In this document: positions 27,318-36,616 of the stretch, one piece after another
Numbering within the stretch: position 1 is the stretch's first letter
How the letters are laid out: the number at the start of each line of letters is the position of its first letter
Assembly: GCA_021323755.1 (NCBI GenBank)
Contig: JAJPKJ010000063.1
Coordinates: 47,238 to 111,237, forward strand
Origin: Chitinophagales bacterium
Lineage (GTDB): Bacteria > Bacteroidota > Bacteroidia > Chitinophagales > Chitinophagaceae
Direction: 5' to 3'
DNA length: 64,000 bases
Position numbers and translations under genes: made by a program
Notes under the pieces: generated by a model
Seen by the model: only the letters and a program-made list of their open reading frames with translations
Told to the model about the DNA's origin: nothing
Database searches by the model: none

Positions 27318-28301
27318 CTATTGATTATTTAATAATGATGAGTTTTTTGAATTGTGTTTTACATAAAAAGCATAGAAAGCGCCGAGACTCAGCGTTGTTG
27401 ACTGTCCCACATTTCTAGGCATCAAAATATTTTTCCCGAAAACTTTCACTCCGCCCAGTACCTGGTCAGCGCCGGCGACAATGGAAACATGCGTGTAAAA
27501 TGGTAAGGTATATTTTGCGTGAACGCCCAAGCTCGTGCTGTTCATTTTATTGCTCGGAAATGGCATATCATTTCTGCGCATATCAAAGCCTCCAAGGGTT
27601 GTCATATTATCCAGCATAAGTTCTGCTATCAGGTATTTTCTATAGATGCCTACACTTCCGTTATAAGTCATCATATTTGGCATCTGCACTTTGTTGGAAT
27701 TGATGAGTTCCGTTGTATAATAAGAAGGCTGATCAATGGTTATATTACTTCTCCAAACATAGGTCGCCGAAGCGCGCAGGAAGAACATTCCATTTTTATA
27801 ATAAGCCATTAATCTGCCCAGAAGATTTGTTGAGTGCAGACCGATTGATAAAGGAAGATATGCGGCAATATAATTTGTAGTTGGTGTGCTAAAACCACCG
27901 ATCGCAAAAACTGAAAATTTTCCATTACCCACCGGAATGGTTATCGGTTTCCATTTTACAAAAAGACTGATGTCCTGGAAACCTTTCATGCCATGCAAAG
28001 TACCTGCAGATGCGTGTGTCCACACATAAGGCAATCCTACCATTACATTTAGGTTGTCTGTAATGCCATAATTAGACATCGCCATTACAGATTGTGTGGT
28101 GACTGTGCCAATGTTTGCGTTGTTTCGTTTTAATGTCCCTTCCCAATAGTTGGTCCATTGTGAATGCATATACGTTGCACCAGTGCATGATTGGAATTTG
28201 TTCATCATAATGGCATCATTATCTGTTTGCGCAGAGCTTATAAAAGGTTGAAACACCAAAGTGATCAACACTAGTTTTTTTATTGGCTGAAAAAATTTCA
28301 T
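27318..28301 (-). CDS. Outer-membrane beta-barrel protein (MetA-pathway transporter-like)
   Basis: This 327-residue protein has a signal peptide (MKFFQPIKKLVLITLVFQPFISSAQ). It continues with alternating strand sequence typical of outer-membrane barrels, such as TVTTQSVMAMSNYGITDNLN and LPLSIGLHSTNLLGRLMAYY. It resembles the transporter / phenol-degradation MetA-like barrel group, but the match is loose. It is tightly placed between two PAP2-like genes (13 and 2 bases), so it is co-translated with them and probably gives or removes their substrate at the outer membrane. Confidence 0.75.
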   Translation of the reverse strand: MKFFQPIKKLVLITLVFQPFISSAQTDNDAIMMNKFQSCTGATYMHSQWTNYWEGTLKRNNANIGTVTTQSVMAMSNYGITDNLNVMVGLPYVWTHASAGTLHGMKGFQDISLFVKWKPITIPVGNGKFSVFAIGGFSTPTTNYIAAYLPLSIGLHSTNLLGRLMAYYKNGMFFLRASATYVWRSNITIDQPSYYTTELINSNKVQMPNMMTYNGSVGIYRKYLIAELMLDNMTTLGGFDMRRNDMPFPSNKMNSTSLGVHAKYTLPFYTHVSIVAGADQVLGGVKVFGKNILMPRNVGQSTTLSLGAFYAFYVKHNSKNSSLLNNQ

Positions 28302-28314
28302 AATAGTTAGTTTG

Positions 28315-29652
28315 TTATTGCGGTTGGTTTTTTTTCATCTTTAATCGTTGAATAATAAGTTCGCCTACCTTTTTCCCCATTATATTGCTGCGCTCACAGC
28401 AATATTCGTAATGAATGCCTCCATAGAATCGCGAGTGCATTGTTTCGATGGCTGCATCGCGGAATGAGTTGAATGATCTGCTTTTGATTCCGAATTCCAA
28501 TTCGGTAGTATCGTTATAAGAAAAATTATCTCCGAAAACATTTGATAAAACTTCTGCGGCAGCTGATGAAATGGTGCAATGTCCGCAGGTGTATTCAGGA
28601 AATGGCGGTGTTTGCAAATGAGGTTTCCAATTAGGATCAAAATATTTATTGATGGCAGTTTCAGGTCGAAGCGTGTTGTATGTGTATTTAATATTCCAGC
28701 ATTGAATAAATGCATCGAAAAGCGCAATGGCGGTTTTAGCGTAAGCATAAGTTGTTTCATTAAAATCCGAACCCGCTTTTTTTGAAGCAATTCCAACGAT
28801 GCTCATCCAATGACCGGCGGGAGAGAACTTCTTAGTTCCAAACATCAAATGCCCGGAAACATTTAATTTGAAAGGATTATCGTCCCAAAAATCGGCGATC
28901 CAGGTTTCTTCAGTAGAGAGGCTATCATCTTTATTCTCGCTCAATTTTACTTGTTTGTAGTAATCGCTGTTTTTATCGGTTACATTAAACGGGAAAGGTG
29001 GCGCAGGCATAAATTGCTGGGGGCTGTCAATGACCAGCGTTCTTATTTCCCTCCAATGCGGCTCCATCGCCGGCGCATAAGCAGGGGGTGTCGGTATCCA
29101 CCGGCCGGGCGAATCATTTACATTATATTCAGGGGCGCCTCTTGTTTGCGCATATTTATCATGCCTGCTCCAATCCATTATTACAGAGGAGACGGTATCC
29201 GCGTACGCGATAGAGTTATTAAAAACATCTGAGGCCATGCCATGCTCTTTGGCAAGATTTTTCAAACTATCAACATATTCTTTCATACTGCCTTCCGGAA
29301 AAGTGACCGATTCCCCCAGTTTGCAATAAGCAAGAAGAGAAGCAAATTCAAAATCGATTTGCTGCCCTGTTGTTGGTTTTGGAACATTTCTTAATCCATG
29401 CAATTGACCTCCGAGAGAATTGTATTTGTCCGGGTAACCGCCTGCGATCACTTCATAACCTGCAACGGCAGCGTAGAGATAATTTCGCGATGCTACAATA
29501 GGCCCGAAGTTATTTCCCATAACAACTGTGTTCAGTTCGTGAACAGTATTGCTATAAAGGGTTGCATCTTTAAAAATTTTATCGTAATCGTTTTTGGTGT
29601 TGCATGCTGCAAAACTGATAGCTATGATAGCTATGAACAGAAATTTATTCAT
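28315..29652 (-). CDS. Vanadium haloperoxidase/PAP2-like lipoprotein (altered active site)
   Basis: This 445-residue lipoprotein (lipobox SFAAC) is of the PAP2/haloperoxidase superfamily and paralogous in fold to the protein encoded at 25762-27315. K-x6-R-P is intact (IKYTYNTLRPETAI). The usual Ser-Gly-His reads Cys-Gly-His (PEYTCGHCTISSAAAEV), and S-R-x5-H is followed by Cys where Asp is normal (SRFYGGIHYEYCCE). Several Cys residues cluster around the site, which could form a disulfide or change the chemistry. The start is the ATG at 29650-29652. It is the second gene of the cassette. Confidence 0.86.
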   Translation of the reverse strand: MNKFLFIAIIAISFAACNTKNDYDKIFKDATLYSNTVHELNTVVMGNNFGPIVASRNYLYAAVAGYEVIAGGYPDKYNSLGGQLHGLRNVPKPTTGQQIDFEFASLLAYCKLGESVTFPEGSMKEYVDSLKNLAKEHGMASDVFNNSIAYADTVSSVIMDWSRHDKYAQTRGAPEYNVNDSPGRWIPTPPAYAPAMEPHWREIRTLVIDSPQQFMPAPPFPFNVTDKNSDYYKQVKLSENKDDSLSTEETWIADFWDDNPFKLNVSGHLMFGTKKFSPAGHWMSIVGIASKKAGSDFNETTYAYAKTAIALFDAFIQCWNIKYTYNTLRPETAINKYFDPNWKPHLQTPPFPEYTCGHCTISSAAAEVLSNVFGDNFSYNDTTELEFGIKSRSFNSFRDAAIETMHSRFYGGIHYEYCCERSNIMGKKVGELIIQRLKMKKNQPQ

Positions 29653-29730
29653 GATAGAAATTGATTAATAAAATACGGCTGTCACTTTTTAGAAGTGATA
29701 TGAAAGGAATGTTATGATAGCATTATGAAA

Positions 29731-30291
29731 TCAGCAATGTTCCGGAGGTTGCTCGGCAACGGGAATATAGCAGTGAAGTATATATGAAAGACCGGAAGAT
29801 GATCTTTCAGAAAAAGAATTGATAAAAGCATTGAAATGATAAGAATCATTATCCAGGTAATAATCCGGAGTGAAATTCTTTGAGTTGCTTGAATGCGGGG
29901 ATGATTTTTTTCCTTGCCCGTTATGCTGCAGATCATTCACCAGTTTGAAGAATTCGTCCTTTGCAGTCCTCAGTTTTGTAACATCGTTATTGGGAATACA
30001 CAAGTATTCCAATGAATCGTTGTACAGTCTCTTTTTTACGTATTTATATTGAATACCGTTAAGTTCAATTTCACCGTCAACACGTTCGAACTGTTTTGAA
30101 TTACTGTAATATGCAAAATGTGCAGCAGGGATTTTGATGGAGATTAATGCGGATTCGTCGTAACTGTTATTATCAAATTGCGCTTCCAGTCGGGCATTTG
30201 CTTTGTCTTCCATATATGAAGCAAAGAATTTATACCCTAACCAGTTAAAAAACAAAACAGCAAGCAGCAGTATGGACGCAATCTTTTTCAC
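29731..30291 (-). CDS. Membrane-anchored protein of unknown function (GTG start)
   Basis: This 186-residue protein has one N-terminal hydrophobic helix (ASILLLAVLFFNWLGYKFFAS) and a soluble, probably periplasmic, domain rich in Tyr and Asn. It starts with GTG at 30289-30291; no in-frame ATG precedes the lysine-rich signal anchor (VKKIAS), so GTG fits. The C-terminus is EQPPEHC. I do not recognise the family. It is the first gene of the five-gene PAP2/barrel/DoxX cassette, 78 bases before the next gene. Confidence 0.7.
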   Translation of the reverse strand: MKKIASILLLAVLFFNWLGYKFFASYMEDKANARLEAQFDNNSYDESALISIKIPAAHFAYYSNSKQFERVDGEIELNGIQYKYVKKRLYNDSLEYLCIPNNDVTKLRTAKDEFFKLVNDLQHNGQGKKSSPHSSNSKNFTPDYYLDNDSYHFNAFINSFSERSSSGLSYILHCYIPVAEQPPEHC

Positions 30292-30439
30292 GATCCGGCA
30301 AATTAGTAATTTTTTTTAAATTGTATCATTTTCTTTTACGAAGTATGTACCTGGAGTTGGAAGTTAAGAATTTATAAGCACTGTCACGATTGCGGTTCTT
30401 CTGCGAAATTGCGCTTTTTCCACCTGCTATTTTTATTTT

Positions 30440-32473
30440 CTAATTCTGATTCACGAATGTTTTCTTATCAAGCCCAATCCCGCTCAGCGTCAAGCTTTTC
30501 CAGTTCGAGGGAAGTTTTGATTTTATTTGAATGAGTCCCTGGGAAGTAATATCCAATCCTCCAAAACCCATTAGCATTGCTTGCAGCACACCGCCGGCGC
30601 CAGTGGCGAAATAGGGGTTTGTTCCGCCTTTCGTTTCTGCAATTACTCTGAACGGAGGATTAAGATTTGGAGTATAGGCATCTTTAAGAAAATGATAAGC
30701 CTTATTGCCATCTCCCAATCTTGAATATAATAATGCAAAGATGGCTTGAGTCATCGCAGGTGTTCCTTCATTCGGAATACGCGTTTCATAATATTCCAGA
30801 TCTTTTTTTATTTGATTCAAATCCTTGATTTCCTTTAGTGGATAAGCCAACAAATTCACATCAGCCTGTTTTATTCCTTCACCATGATATTGTGCATGTT
30901 CCCTGGTAACACCATTTTCTAATTTTAAAATCGGGATATTATTGGCAACATTCATCCAGTCTGCATCGGGAGCGATGCCCAATATCTTTGCAGCTTCTGT
31001 TGCAGCGTGCAAAACAGATTTTGCTGCGGCATTGGTGAATGCATCGTTGTCAATATTTTCTGCCCACTCATCGGCAGCAACAACATCATTTATATCATAA
31101 TGACCTGCTCCATTTCTTTCTACCCGGCTAGCCCAGAAATCGGCAGTCGCCGAAAGTATTGGCCAACCTTTTTCGCGAAGCCACTTTTTGTCCTGCGTTA
31201 CGCAATAATAATTCCATGCTGCCATTCCCACGCAAGCGGTGATATGATGCTCAAAGGGCCCGCTCAATGCCCACACGGGCGTTTCTTCAACTCCTGTTCC
31301 CGCACTTTCCCAGGGATACATTGCGCCTTTGTATCCATGAGAGAAGGCATTTCGTTTTGCCGCATCAATTCGTTCATAACGGTAATCAATAAGTGATTTT
31401 GCAATTTCAGGATGTAAGACCAGGAGTGCGGGAAACATCCACAGATCCGCATCCCAAAAAACATGACCATTATAACCCAGTCCGCTGATGCCCATCGGGG
31501 ATAAGCTCATCGTTGTTCCTGCACGCGCAAAAGAATATAAATGATATAACATACTATGTATATCCTGTTGGGACTGTGCATCGCCATCAATCGTGATATC
31601 GCTCTTCCATAATTCATCCCAGGCTTTATTATGAAACATGATAAGGCGATCTCTCCCTTCTAATTTTGCAAAGATGGTTAACCGTTCCGCTTCATTCAAG
31701 GGATCATCATGATGCGCGGAGGTGATGGAAGAGCCGGCAATGGAAAACTGGTAAGTTTCACCGGATTTGATCTGTTTTGAAAATTTCATCAGGTGCATAT
31801 TATTATCCCACATTTCATGAATCACGCGGGGTTCACTTCCACGATGCTCGCTAAATAAAAATGTAGTTGATGCACACATCAATAATTTTCCAGTTGGACT
31901 TTTTGCAGTGGACGTAAGCAAGCTGATCAAGGCATGCGGTCGATCAATTTCGTTATAATAATTCTGAACATCCTTCAAGGCATCCGGCGCTTCCATTACA
32001 CTTGATGCAATAATGTCGCAGTCTTTTTTTGCGGTTATGGAAATATCCATCAGCACCGTAAAAGGCAGATGACGGAGCGAATAGTAAGTGTAAGAAATGG
32101 TTGCTTTATCGCCGTAATCGAATGAGGTGGTGAAACTCGCGTGATGCATGTCAAGTTCCTGTTTCATGTTTGAAATATCTTTTGCGCCGATTTCTCTACC
32201 GTCAATACTTAATTTCATATTGAGCAAATTGAAGCTGCGCAAAAAATTACTTACCCTTCCTCTTCCATACAGATCGTAAGCGCCCGCAAGTACAACATCT
32301 TTTACTTTGAATGGCTCAGGAGAAGATACAATCCCGATCATCCCGTTGGCAACGGTGATCCCGTAATAATTTGAAGGATCAATTTTTTCGGCGTCGATTT
32401 TCCAGGAATCTTGCGAGAATGAGAAATAAGAAATCAGGAATAAGCAATGAAAAATTAGCAATCGTTTCTGCAT
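30440..32473 (-). CDS. Secreted glycoside hydrolase family 65 protein
   Basis: This 677-residue enzyme has a signal peptide (MQKRLLIFHCLFLISYFSFS). GH65 features are an N-terminal beta-sandwich, then an (alpha/alpha)6 barrel with GHVFWDADLWMFPALL, YRYERIDAAKRNAFSHGYKG, MYPWESAGTGVEETPVW and the acidic loop AADEWAENIDNDAFTN, which should carry the general-acid Glu. GH65 covers phosphorylases and hydrolases of alpha-glucosides (trehalose, kojibiose, nigerose); the secreted location favours a hydrolase. Its signal-peptide DNA closely resembles that of the GH5 gene at 36617-37666. Confidence 0.88.
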   Translation of the reverse strand: MQKRLLIFHCLFLISYFSFSQDSWKIDAEKIDPSNYYGITVANGMIGIVSSPEPFKVKDVVLAGAYDLYGRGRVSNFLRSFNLLNMKLSIDGREIGAKDISNMKQELDMHHASFTTSFDYGDKATISYTYYSLRHLPFTVLMDISITAKKDCDIIASSVMEAPDALKDVQNYYNEIDRPHALISLLTSTAKSPTGKLLMCASTTFLFSEHRGSEPRVIHEMWDNNMHLMKFSKQIKSGETYQFSIAGSSITSAHHDDPLNEAERLTIFAKLEGRDRLIMFHNKAWDELWKSDITIDGDAQSQQDIHSMLYHLYSFARAGTTMSLSPMGISGLGYNGHVFWDADLWMFPALLVLHPEIAKSLIDYRYERIDAAKRNAFSHGYKGAMYPWESAGTGVEETPVWALSGPFEHHITACVGMAAWNYYCVTQDKKWLREKGWPILSATADFWASRVERNGAGHYDINDVVAADEWAENIDNDAFTNAAAKSVLHAATEAAKILGIAPDADWMNVANNIPILKLENGVTREHAQYHGEGIKQADVNLLAYPLKEIKDLNQIKKDLEYYETRIPNEGTPAMTQAIFALLYSRLGDGNKAYHFLKDAYTPNLNPPFRVIAETKGGTNPYFATGAGGVLQAMLMGFGGLDITSQGLIQIKSKLPSNWKSLTLSGIGLDKKTFVNQN

Positions 32474-32480
32474 AACTCAA
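32414..32480. repeat. Signal-peptide DNA repeat, copy in the GH65 gene
   Basis: This stretch covers the signal-peptide codons and about seven bases upstream of the start. It aligns without large gaps to 37608-37674 in the GH5 gene, including the identical runs AATGAGAAATAAGAAAT and CTCAA. The mature proteins are unrelated. Confidence 0.6.
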
Positions 32481-32592
32481 TATTTAATACCTGCAAAATA
32501 TTGAATTTGAAAGAAACAATGATAAACTATTAAGAAGGCATTCCAAAAAGATCAGACCCTCCGTTTAATTGGTTTGAATATGATGAAATGAA

Positions 32593-32617
32593 AAATGGTT
32601 CGCAATGCGAACCATTT
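32593..32617 (-). terminator. Terminator after the YXWGXW-repeat gene
   Basis: AAATGGTTCGC (32593-32603) and GCGAACCATTT (32607-32617) form a perfect 11-bp stem with a 3-base loop, 43 bases after the stop at 32661. On the minus strand it ends in ATTTTTCATTTC. Confidence 0.8.
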
Positions 32618-32660
32618 CATCGAACCAATATAATATTTACGTATATATATATGCGTTATA

Positions 32661-33602
32661 TCAATGACGCTCGCCACCACGACCTCTTTCCGGGTTTTGC
32701 GGATGACTAAAGTGTTGCGGCTGTTGAACGTGGACCTGTGATTGTGGTTGCCTTTGCATATTGTTATTCGGATGCGTTACCTGCGGATGATTGGTATTAT
32801 TGTGAACCATATTTGGTTGACGTGTTGTTACTGAAGCTCTTGTATTTGCAGAAGTGTTTCTGTTTGCTGGCATCGTGTGAACACTGGCAACATTATGTCC
32901 TTGTTGATCAAAATGTCTGCCGCCGACTGAATTCATCGCTACGGTTGCTGGTCGCCCGTGATTAACGGAGGCAAGTTGGTTTCTGTCAACTCTTGCCGTA
33001 CGCTCATGCGAAACCTGCTGCGGTGTTACCCGCACATGATGTTCATTCATGGCGATTTGTTCCTGCGGCGAAGGTCTGGCTGCAATACCGCCGGGACCGT
33101 TAAAACTTGTTCGGTTGATGCTTGTATTATTGATTACTGTTCGGTTAATATAAGTATTGTGAACAACTGTGGTATTGACATTTACAACGGCAGTATTATA
33201 CCTGAAGTGACCACCCTGCCACATCCCGCCAACAAAACCAACGCCGCCATACCCATATCCGTAATTTACGCCACCATAAAAACCAATATGCGGTCCCCAA
33301 TAACCGGCATGCCATCCATAATATCCACCCTCAAATCCCCAGTAACCCGGAGTCCATAAATAGCCAACTGTTGGCGGCATTACCCACACACCGGGTACCC
33401 AATAATAACCATCAGGTCCATATGCCCAATATCCGGGACACCACAAGTATCCGTCAACCGGACAAGGAGGTTGTGAATAAACGACCAATTCAGGCGGTGG
33501 TATCGTGATGGAAACTCCAACGGATACCTGCGCATAGGTCGTTTTTAAACCGGTAAATGAAACGATTGAAAGAAGTAGCAAAATTTTTAAAATGTTTTTC
33601 AT
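32661..33602 (-). CDS. Secreted YXWGXW-type repeat protein
   Basis: This 313-residue protein has a signal peptide (ending TTYAQ), then short aromatic repeats of the type Y-x-W-x-P-G-Y-W (DGYLWCPGYWAYGPDG, VGYLWTPGYWGFEGG, YYGWHAGYWG). The Gly/Tyr stretch NYGYGYGGVGFVGG follows, and a low-complexity Asn/His/Gln tail ends ERGRGGERH. Such proteins are common in Bacteroidota and Proteobacteria and are thought to be envelope or surface proteins without a known role. The start is the ATG at 33600-33602. It stands alone with its own terminator. Confidence 0.85.
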   Translation of the reverse strand: MKNILKILLLLSIVSFTGLKTTYAQVSVGVSITIPPPELVVYSQPPCPVDGYLWCPGYWAYGPDGYYWVPGVWVMPPTVGYLWTPGYWGFEGGYYGWHAGYWGPHIGFYGGVNYGYGYGGVGFVGGMWQGGHFRYNTAVVNVNTTVVHNTYINRTVINNTSINRTSFNGPGGIAARPSPQEQIAMNEHHVRVTPQQVSHERTARVDRNQLASVNHGRPATVAMNSVGGRHFDQQGHNVASVHTMPANRNTSANTRASVTTRQPNMVHNNTNHPQVTHPNNNMQRQPQSQVHVQQPQHFSHPQNPERGRGGERH

Positions 33603-33735
33603 GATTAATAAATTTAATTCAGCATTTGATACTGATTAATAAGCAAAGTTTATACTCAAAATTTGCAAAAGGAGATATTTATGTTAAAGCTTTGTAATTG
33701 GGGATTTTATTACTCAACTAATGCGGTAAATTAGA

Positions 33736-34239
33736 ATGATGAGCCAAATCTTAAGTTCCTCGAAAATGATGAATATCATTAAATACAGAAAAGCAACTGG
33801 AGCTGATATTTTAGCGATGGCACAAATTCGTGAAAGCGGATGGGGAACCAAAGATGGCTGGTTTATACGGATAGGTGCTTATATGCGCGGCGAGCATCAT
33901 CCGCAACATGCATTAATGTCAAGAATAATTTTTGTAGCGGAAGATAAGGGGAAAACGATCGGGTTTATCGCAGGCCATCTCACCACAAGATTAGGATGCA
34001 ACGGAGAACTACAATGGATAAATGTTATTGATGAATATAGAAAGATTGGGGTGGCATCGCAATTATTACATTTGTTGGCAAAATGGTTTGTTGAACAAAA
34101 TTCAATGATAGTTTGCATTGATGTCGCCGCGGATAATATCCCCGCTCAAAAATTTTATAGAAAGCATGGAGCAAAAAAATTAAATGATCACTGGCTGTTC
34201 TGGGAGGATATTTCAAGCGTGTTAAAAACTAAATTGTAA
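33736..34239 (+). CDS. GNAT-family N-acetyltransferase
   Basis: This 167-residue (or about 156) protein has the GNAT fold: IIKYRKATGADILAMAQIRE at the N-terminus, the acetyl-CoA site region INVIDEYRKIGVASQLLHLL (motif A variant of Q/RxxGxG/A) and VAADNIPAQKFYRKHGAKKL near the end. The first ATG is at 33736; ATGs at 33766 and 33769 are equally possible and would begin nearer the domain. It is 16 bases before the DUF4342 gene, so probably co-transcribed. The substrate is unknown. Confidence 0.85.
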   Translation: MMSQILSSSKMMNIIKYRKATGADILAMAQIRESGWGTKDGWFIRIGAYMRGEHHPQHALMSRIIFVAEDKGKTIGFIAGHLTTRLGCNGELQWINVIDEYRKIGVASQLLHLLAKWFVEQNSMIVCIDVAADNIPAQKFYRKHGAKKLNDHWLFWEDISSVLKTKL

Positions 34240-34255
34240 ATGAAATTTTAATGTT

Positions 34256-34510
34256 ATGGCAACAAAAAAAGAATCCTTTACGCTCAACGGGGAGCATCTG
34301 CTAAAAAAAGTGAAGGATTTAATTGCAGAAGGCAACGTTAGAAAAATAACCATTACTGATAAAGAAGGAAAAGAATTGATGAGCTTTCCATTAACGGTTG
34401 GTGTAGTAGCTGCAGTTCTTGCCCCTGTGCTTGCTGCGATCGGTGCCTTGGCGGCTTTGATTGGGGAGTGCACCATTACTATCGAAAGGGAAGTTGAAAA
34501 AGAAGAATAA
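34256..34510 (+). CDS. DUF4342 domain protein
   Basis: This 84-residue protein fits the DUF4342 pattern: a short helix (EHLLKKVKDLIAEGNVRKIT), an acidic beta strand, then a Gly/Ala-rich hydrophobic helix (LTVGVVAAVLAPVLAAIGAL) and the end ECTITIEREVEKEE. The hydrophobic segment could span the membrane. The function is not known. The ATG at 34256 follows the GNAT gene by 16 bases. Confidence 0.85.
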   Translation: MATKKESFTLNGEHLLKKVKDLIAEGNVRKITITDKEGKELMSFPLTVGVVAAVLAPVLAAIGALAALIGECTITIEREVEKEE

Positions 34511-34603
34511 ATTTCAGGTTGAATGATTTAATGATGCTGTTGTTGAGGCGGGCGGTGATGTCCAACCAAACCCAACTATCAACCATTCCCATCAACTGAG
34601 CAC

Positions 34604-35464
34604 TCACTTCTTCACCCAGCCATTGTCTTTCATCCAGTCTGCCAGGCGTTGCGGCCAATTCTTTAGCGTAATGTATTCTGTGCGGTAACCCATATTAAAA
34701 GCATGGGCGCCTTTTTCATATAAATGCATTTCTACCGGAACTTTTGCTTTGCGGTGCATCTGCACCAGTTTTATGATTGGCTCGGAACAGCAGTCATCGC
34801 CATTGGAAGCAAGCAAAAAAGTGGGCGGGGCATCGGATGAAACAGAATCAGGAACACATAAAGGTCCGGGATAGATTAATATTTGAAAAGATGGTCGCGC
34901 GGAAATTTTATCAATATCGTCATTGCTCGCATTATGATTTTCTTTGAATCTGTAGGAAACCCAACCTGCTACTTCACCACCGGCTGAAAAGCCCATGACG
35001 CCTAATTTAGCTGTATCTACATTAAATTCTTTTGCGCGACTTTTTACCAATTTCATTGCCCGAAAAATATCCTGTGTCGGGTTCTCCTGTTTGTATGGGG
35101 AATTTTCCATTCTAAACAAACGATATTTCAAAACAAAAGCAGTAATGCCCAGTGAGTTCAGGAATTTCGCAGCATCTCTTCCTTCGGAGTTATAAACAAT
35201 ATTTAAGAATCCTCCGCCAGGACAAACAACGACTGCCGTTCCATTTGCATTTTCTTTTGGCGCAGGATAAACAGTAATTGAAGGATCATTGATATTTCTA
35301 ACCCACCAATCTTTTGCCTGTTCCGGTTCATTTCTTAATTTCTCAAAACCCGGCGCTCCATTTTGCCATAAATGAATAACCTGCATGCTGTCCTGCGCAA
35401 ATGCACTAGTAAATGATGCAAGGCAAAAAACGAGTAATAAAAATAGTTTCTCCATCATGATCAT
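34604..35464 (-). CDS. Secreted alpha/beta hydrolase (BD-FAE/esterase-like)
   Basis: This serine esterase of about 286 residues is exported by a signal peptide (EKLFLLLVFCLASFTSAFAQ). The oxyanion region is VVVCPGGGFLNIVYNSEG and the nucleophile elbow is GFSAGGEVAG. The acid lies in ASNGDDCC and the His in GAHAFNMGY. ATGs at 35464, 35458 and 35455 are possible starts; a TTG further upstream is unlikely. It is closely similar to the hydrolase at 46886-47809. It follows the aldo/keto reductase gene by 43 bases. Carbohydrate-ester substrates are likely by family. Confidence 0.85.
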   Translation of the reverse strand: MIMMEKLFLLLVFCLASFTSAFAQDSMQVIHLWQNGAPGFEKLRNEPEQAKDWWVRNINDPSITVYPAPKENANGTAVVVCPGGGFLNIVYNSEGRDAAKFLNSLGITAFVLKYRLFRMENSPYKQENPTQDIFRAMKLVKSRAKEFNVDTAKLGVMGFSAGGEVAGWVSYRFKENHNASNDDIDKISARPSFQILIYPGPLCVPDSVSSDAPPTFLLASNGDDCCSEPIIKLVQMHRKAKVPVEMHLYEKGAHAFNMGYRTEYITLKNWPQRLADWMKDNGWVKK

Positions 35465-35507
35465 GGTTTTGATTTTTTTGATACCAGGGTTTGATCTCAA
35501 TTATTCT

Positions 35508-36497
35508 TTACTTTAAGATCTCTTCAATTTTTCTTAATTCATCTTCACTGAAAATGGTGTTGTTCAGGCAACCAAGATTATCTTTTAACTGTTCAACAGA
35601 ACTTGCTCCAATTAATACTGAGGTGATGCGTTTGTCTTTCATTAACCAGGCCAAAGACATTTCTGCCAACGATTGTCCGCGCAGTTTAGCGAGTTGATTT
35701 AATTTCTTTGCTTTGTCAATTTTTTCTTTTGTCACCTCACTTTTCTGTAAGAATCCGGTTGATTTTGCCGCACGAGAATTTTTGGGAATGCCTTTTAAAT
35801 ATTTATCGGTCAATAATCCCTGCGCCAGGGGAGAAAAGGGTATGCAACCGACTCCAAATTCATCCAGTACATTTAATAATCCATCTTCCACCCAGCGAAC
35901 GAACATGGAATATTTTGGTTGATGGATCAAGCACGGTGTACCCAGGCTTTTTAGAATGGTAAATGCTTTGCGTGATTCATCTGCATCATAATTTGATATG
36001 CCAACGTATAATGCTTTACCGCTGCGAACCGCATGATCGAGCGCCATCATTGTTTCTTCTACCGGAGTATTGGGATCGGGGCGATGAGAATAAAAAATAT
36101 CAACGTAGTCGATTTTCATTCTTTTCAAACTCTGATCCAGACTGGATAATACATATTTCCGCGAACCCCACTCCCCGTATGGGCCATCCCACATTCTGTA
36201 GCCGGCTTTTGTGGAGATTATTAATTCATCCCGAAGGTTGCCGGTAAAATCATTCTTTAATATTTTACCAAAATTTTCTTCGGCAGACCCTGGGGGCGGG
36301 CCGTAATTATTGGCGAGATCAAAATGGGTTACACCATTATCAAATGCGGTGCGAATGATTTTTTGATCTGTTTTAAAATCATCCACGTGACCGAAATTAT
36401 GCCACAAGCCAAGCGAAATTGCTGGTAATAATAAACCGCTTTTGCCACAGCGGTTATACGGAATGTTATCGTATCTTTTTGATGAAGGAGTATACAT
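35508..36497 (-). CDS. yghZ: Aldo/keto reductase, L-glyceraldehyde-3-phosphate reductase type
   Basis: This 329-residue NADPH-dependent aldo/keto reductase is close to the YghZ/Gpr (AKR14) type. The conserved start RYDNIPYNRCGKSGLLLPAI, the catalytic Tyr in DLANNYGPPPGSAEENFG (Asp, Tyr), Lys in ISTKAGYRMW, His in FYSHRPDPNTP, and the NADP-binding LIGASSVEQLKDNL are all present. In the best-known relative the enzyme removes L-glyceraldehyde 3-phosphate and methylglyoxal. The start is the ATG at 36495-36497. It has no signal peptide, so it is cytosolic, unlike its neighbours. Confidence 0.92.
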   Translation of the reverse strand: MYTPSSKRYDNIPYNRCGKSGLLLPAISLGLWHNFGHVDDFKTDQKIIRTAFDNGVTHFDLANNYGPPPGSAEENFGKILKNDFTGNLRDELIISTKAGYRMWDGPYGEWGSRKYVLSSLDQSLKRMKIDYVDIFYSHRPDPNTPVEETMMALDHAVRSGKALYVGISNYDADESRKAFTILKSLGTPCLIHQPKYSMFVRWVEDGLLNVLDEFGVGCIPFSPLAQGLLTDKYLKGIPKNSRAAKSTGFLQKSEVTKEKIDKAKKLNQLAKLRGQSLAEMSLAWLMKDKRITSVLIGASSVEQLKDNLGCLNNTIFSEDELRKIEEILK

Positions 36498-36616
36498 TTT
36501 ATTTTGTTGATTTTAATTTGTTGAGTTGAATGATGTTCCTGTCGAAAAGGGCTGCGACCAGCCTACGTTAGGCAGGCACAGCGATGTTCAAATTATGTTA
36601 AGTTCTGTCTGCATAA

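Noticed and set aside
36555..36585. GCCTACGTTAGGC palindrome between the GH5 and aldo/keto reductase genes
   Set aside because: The stem is only about 5 bp without a T-run; single copy, so neither a terminator nor a REP family can be claimed.
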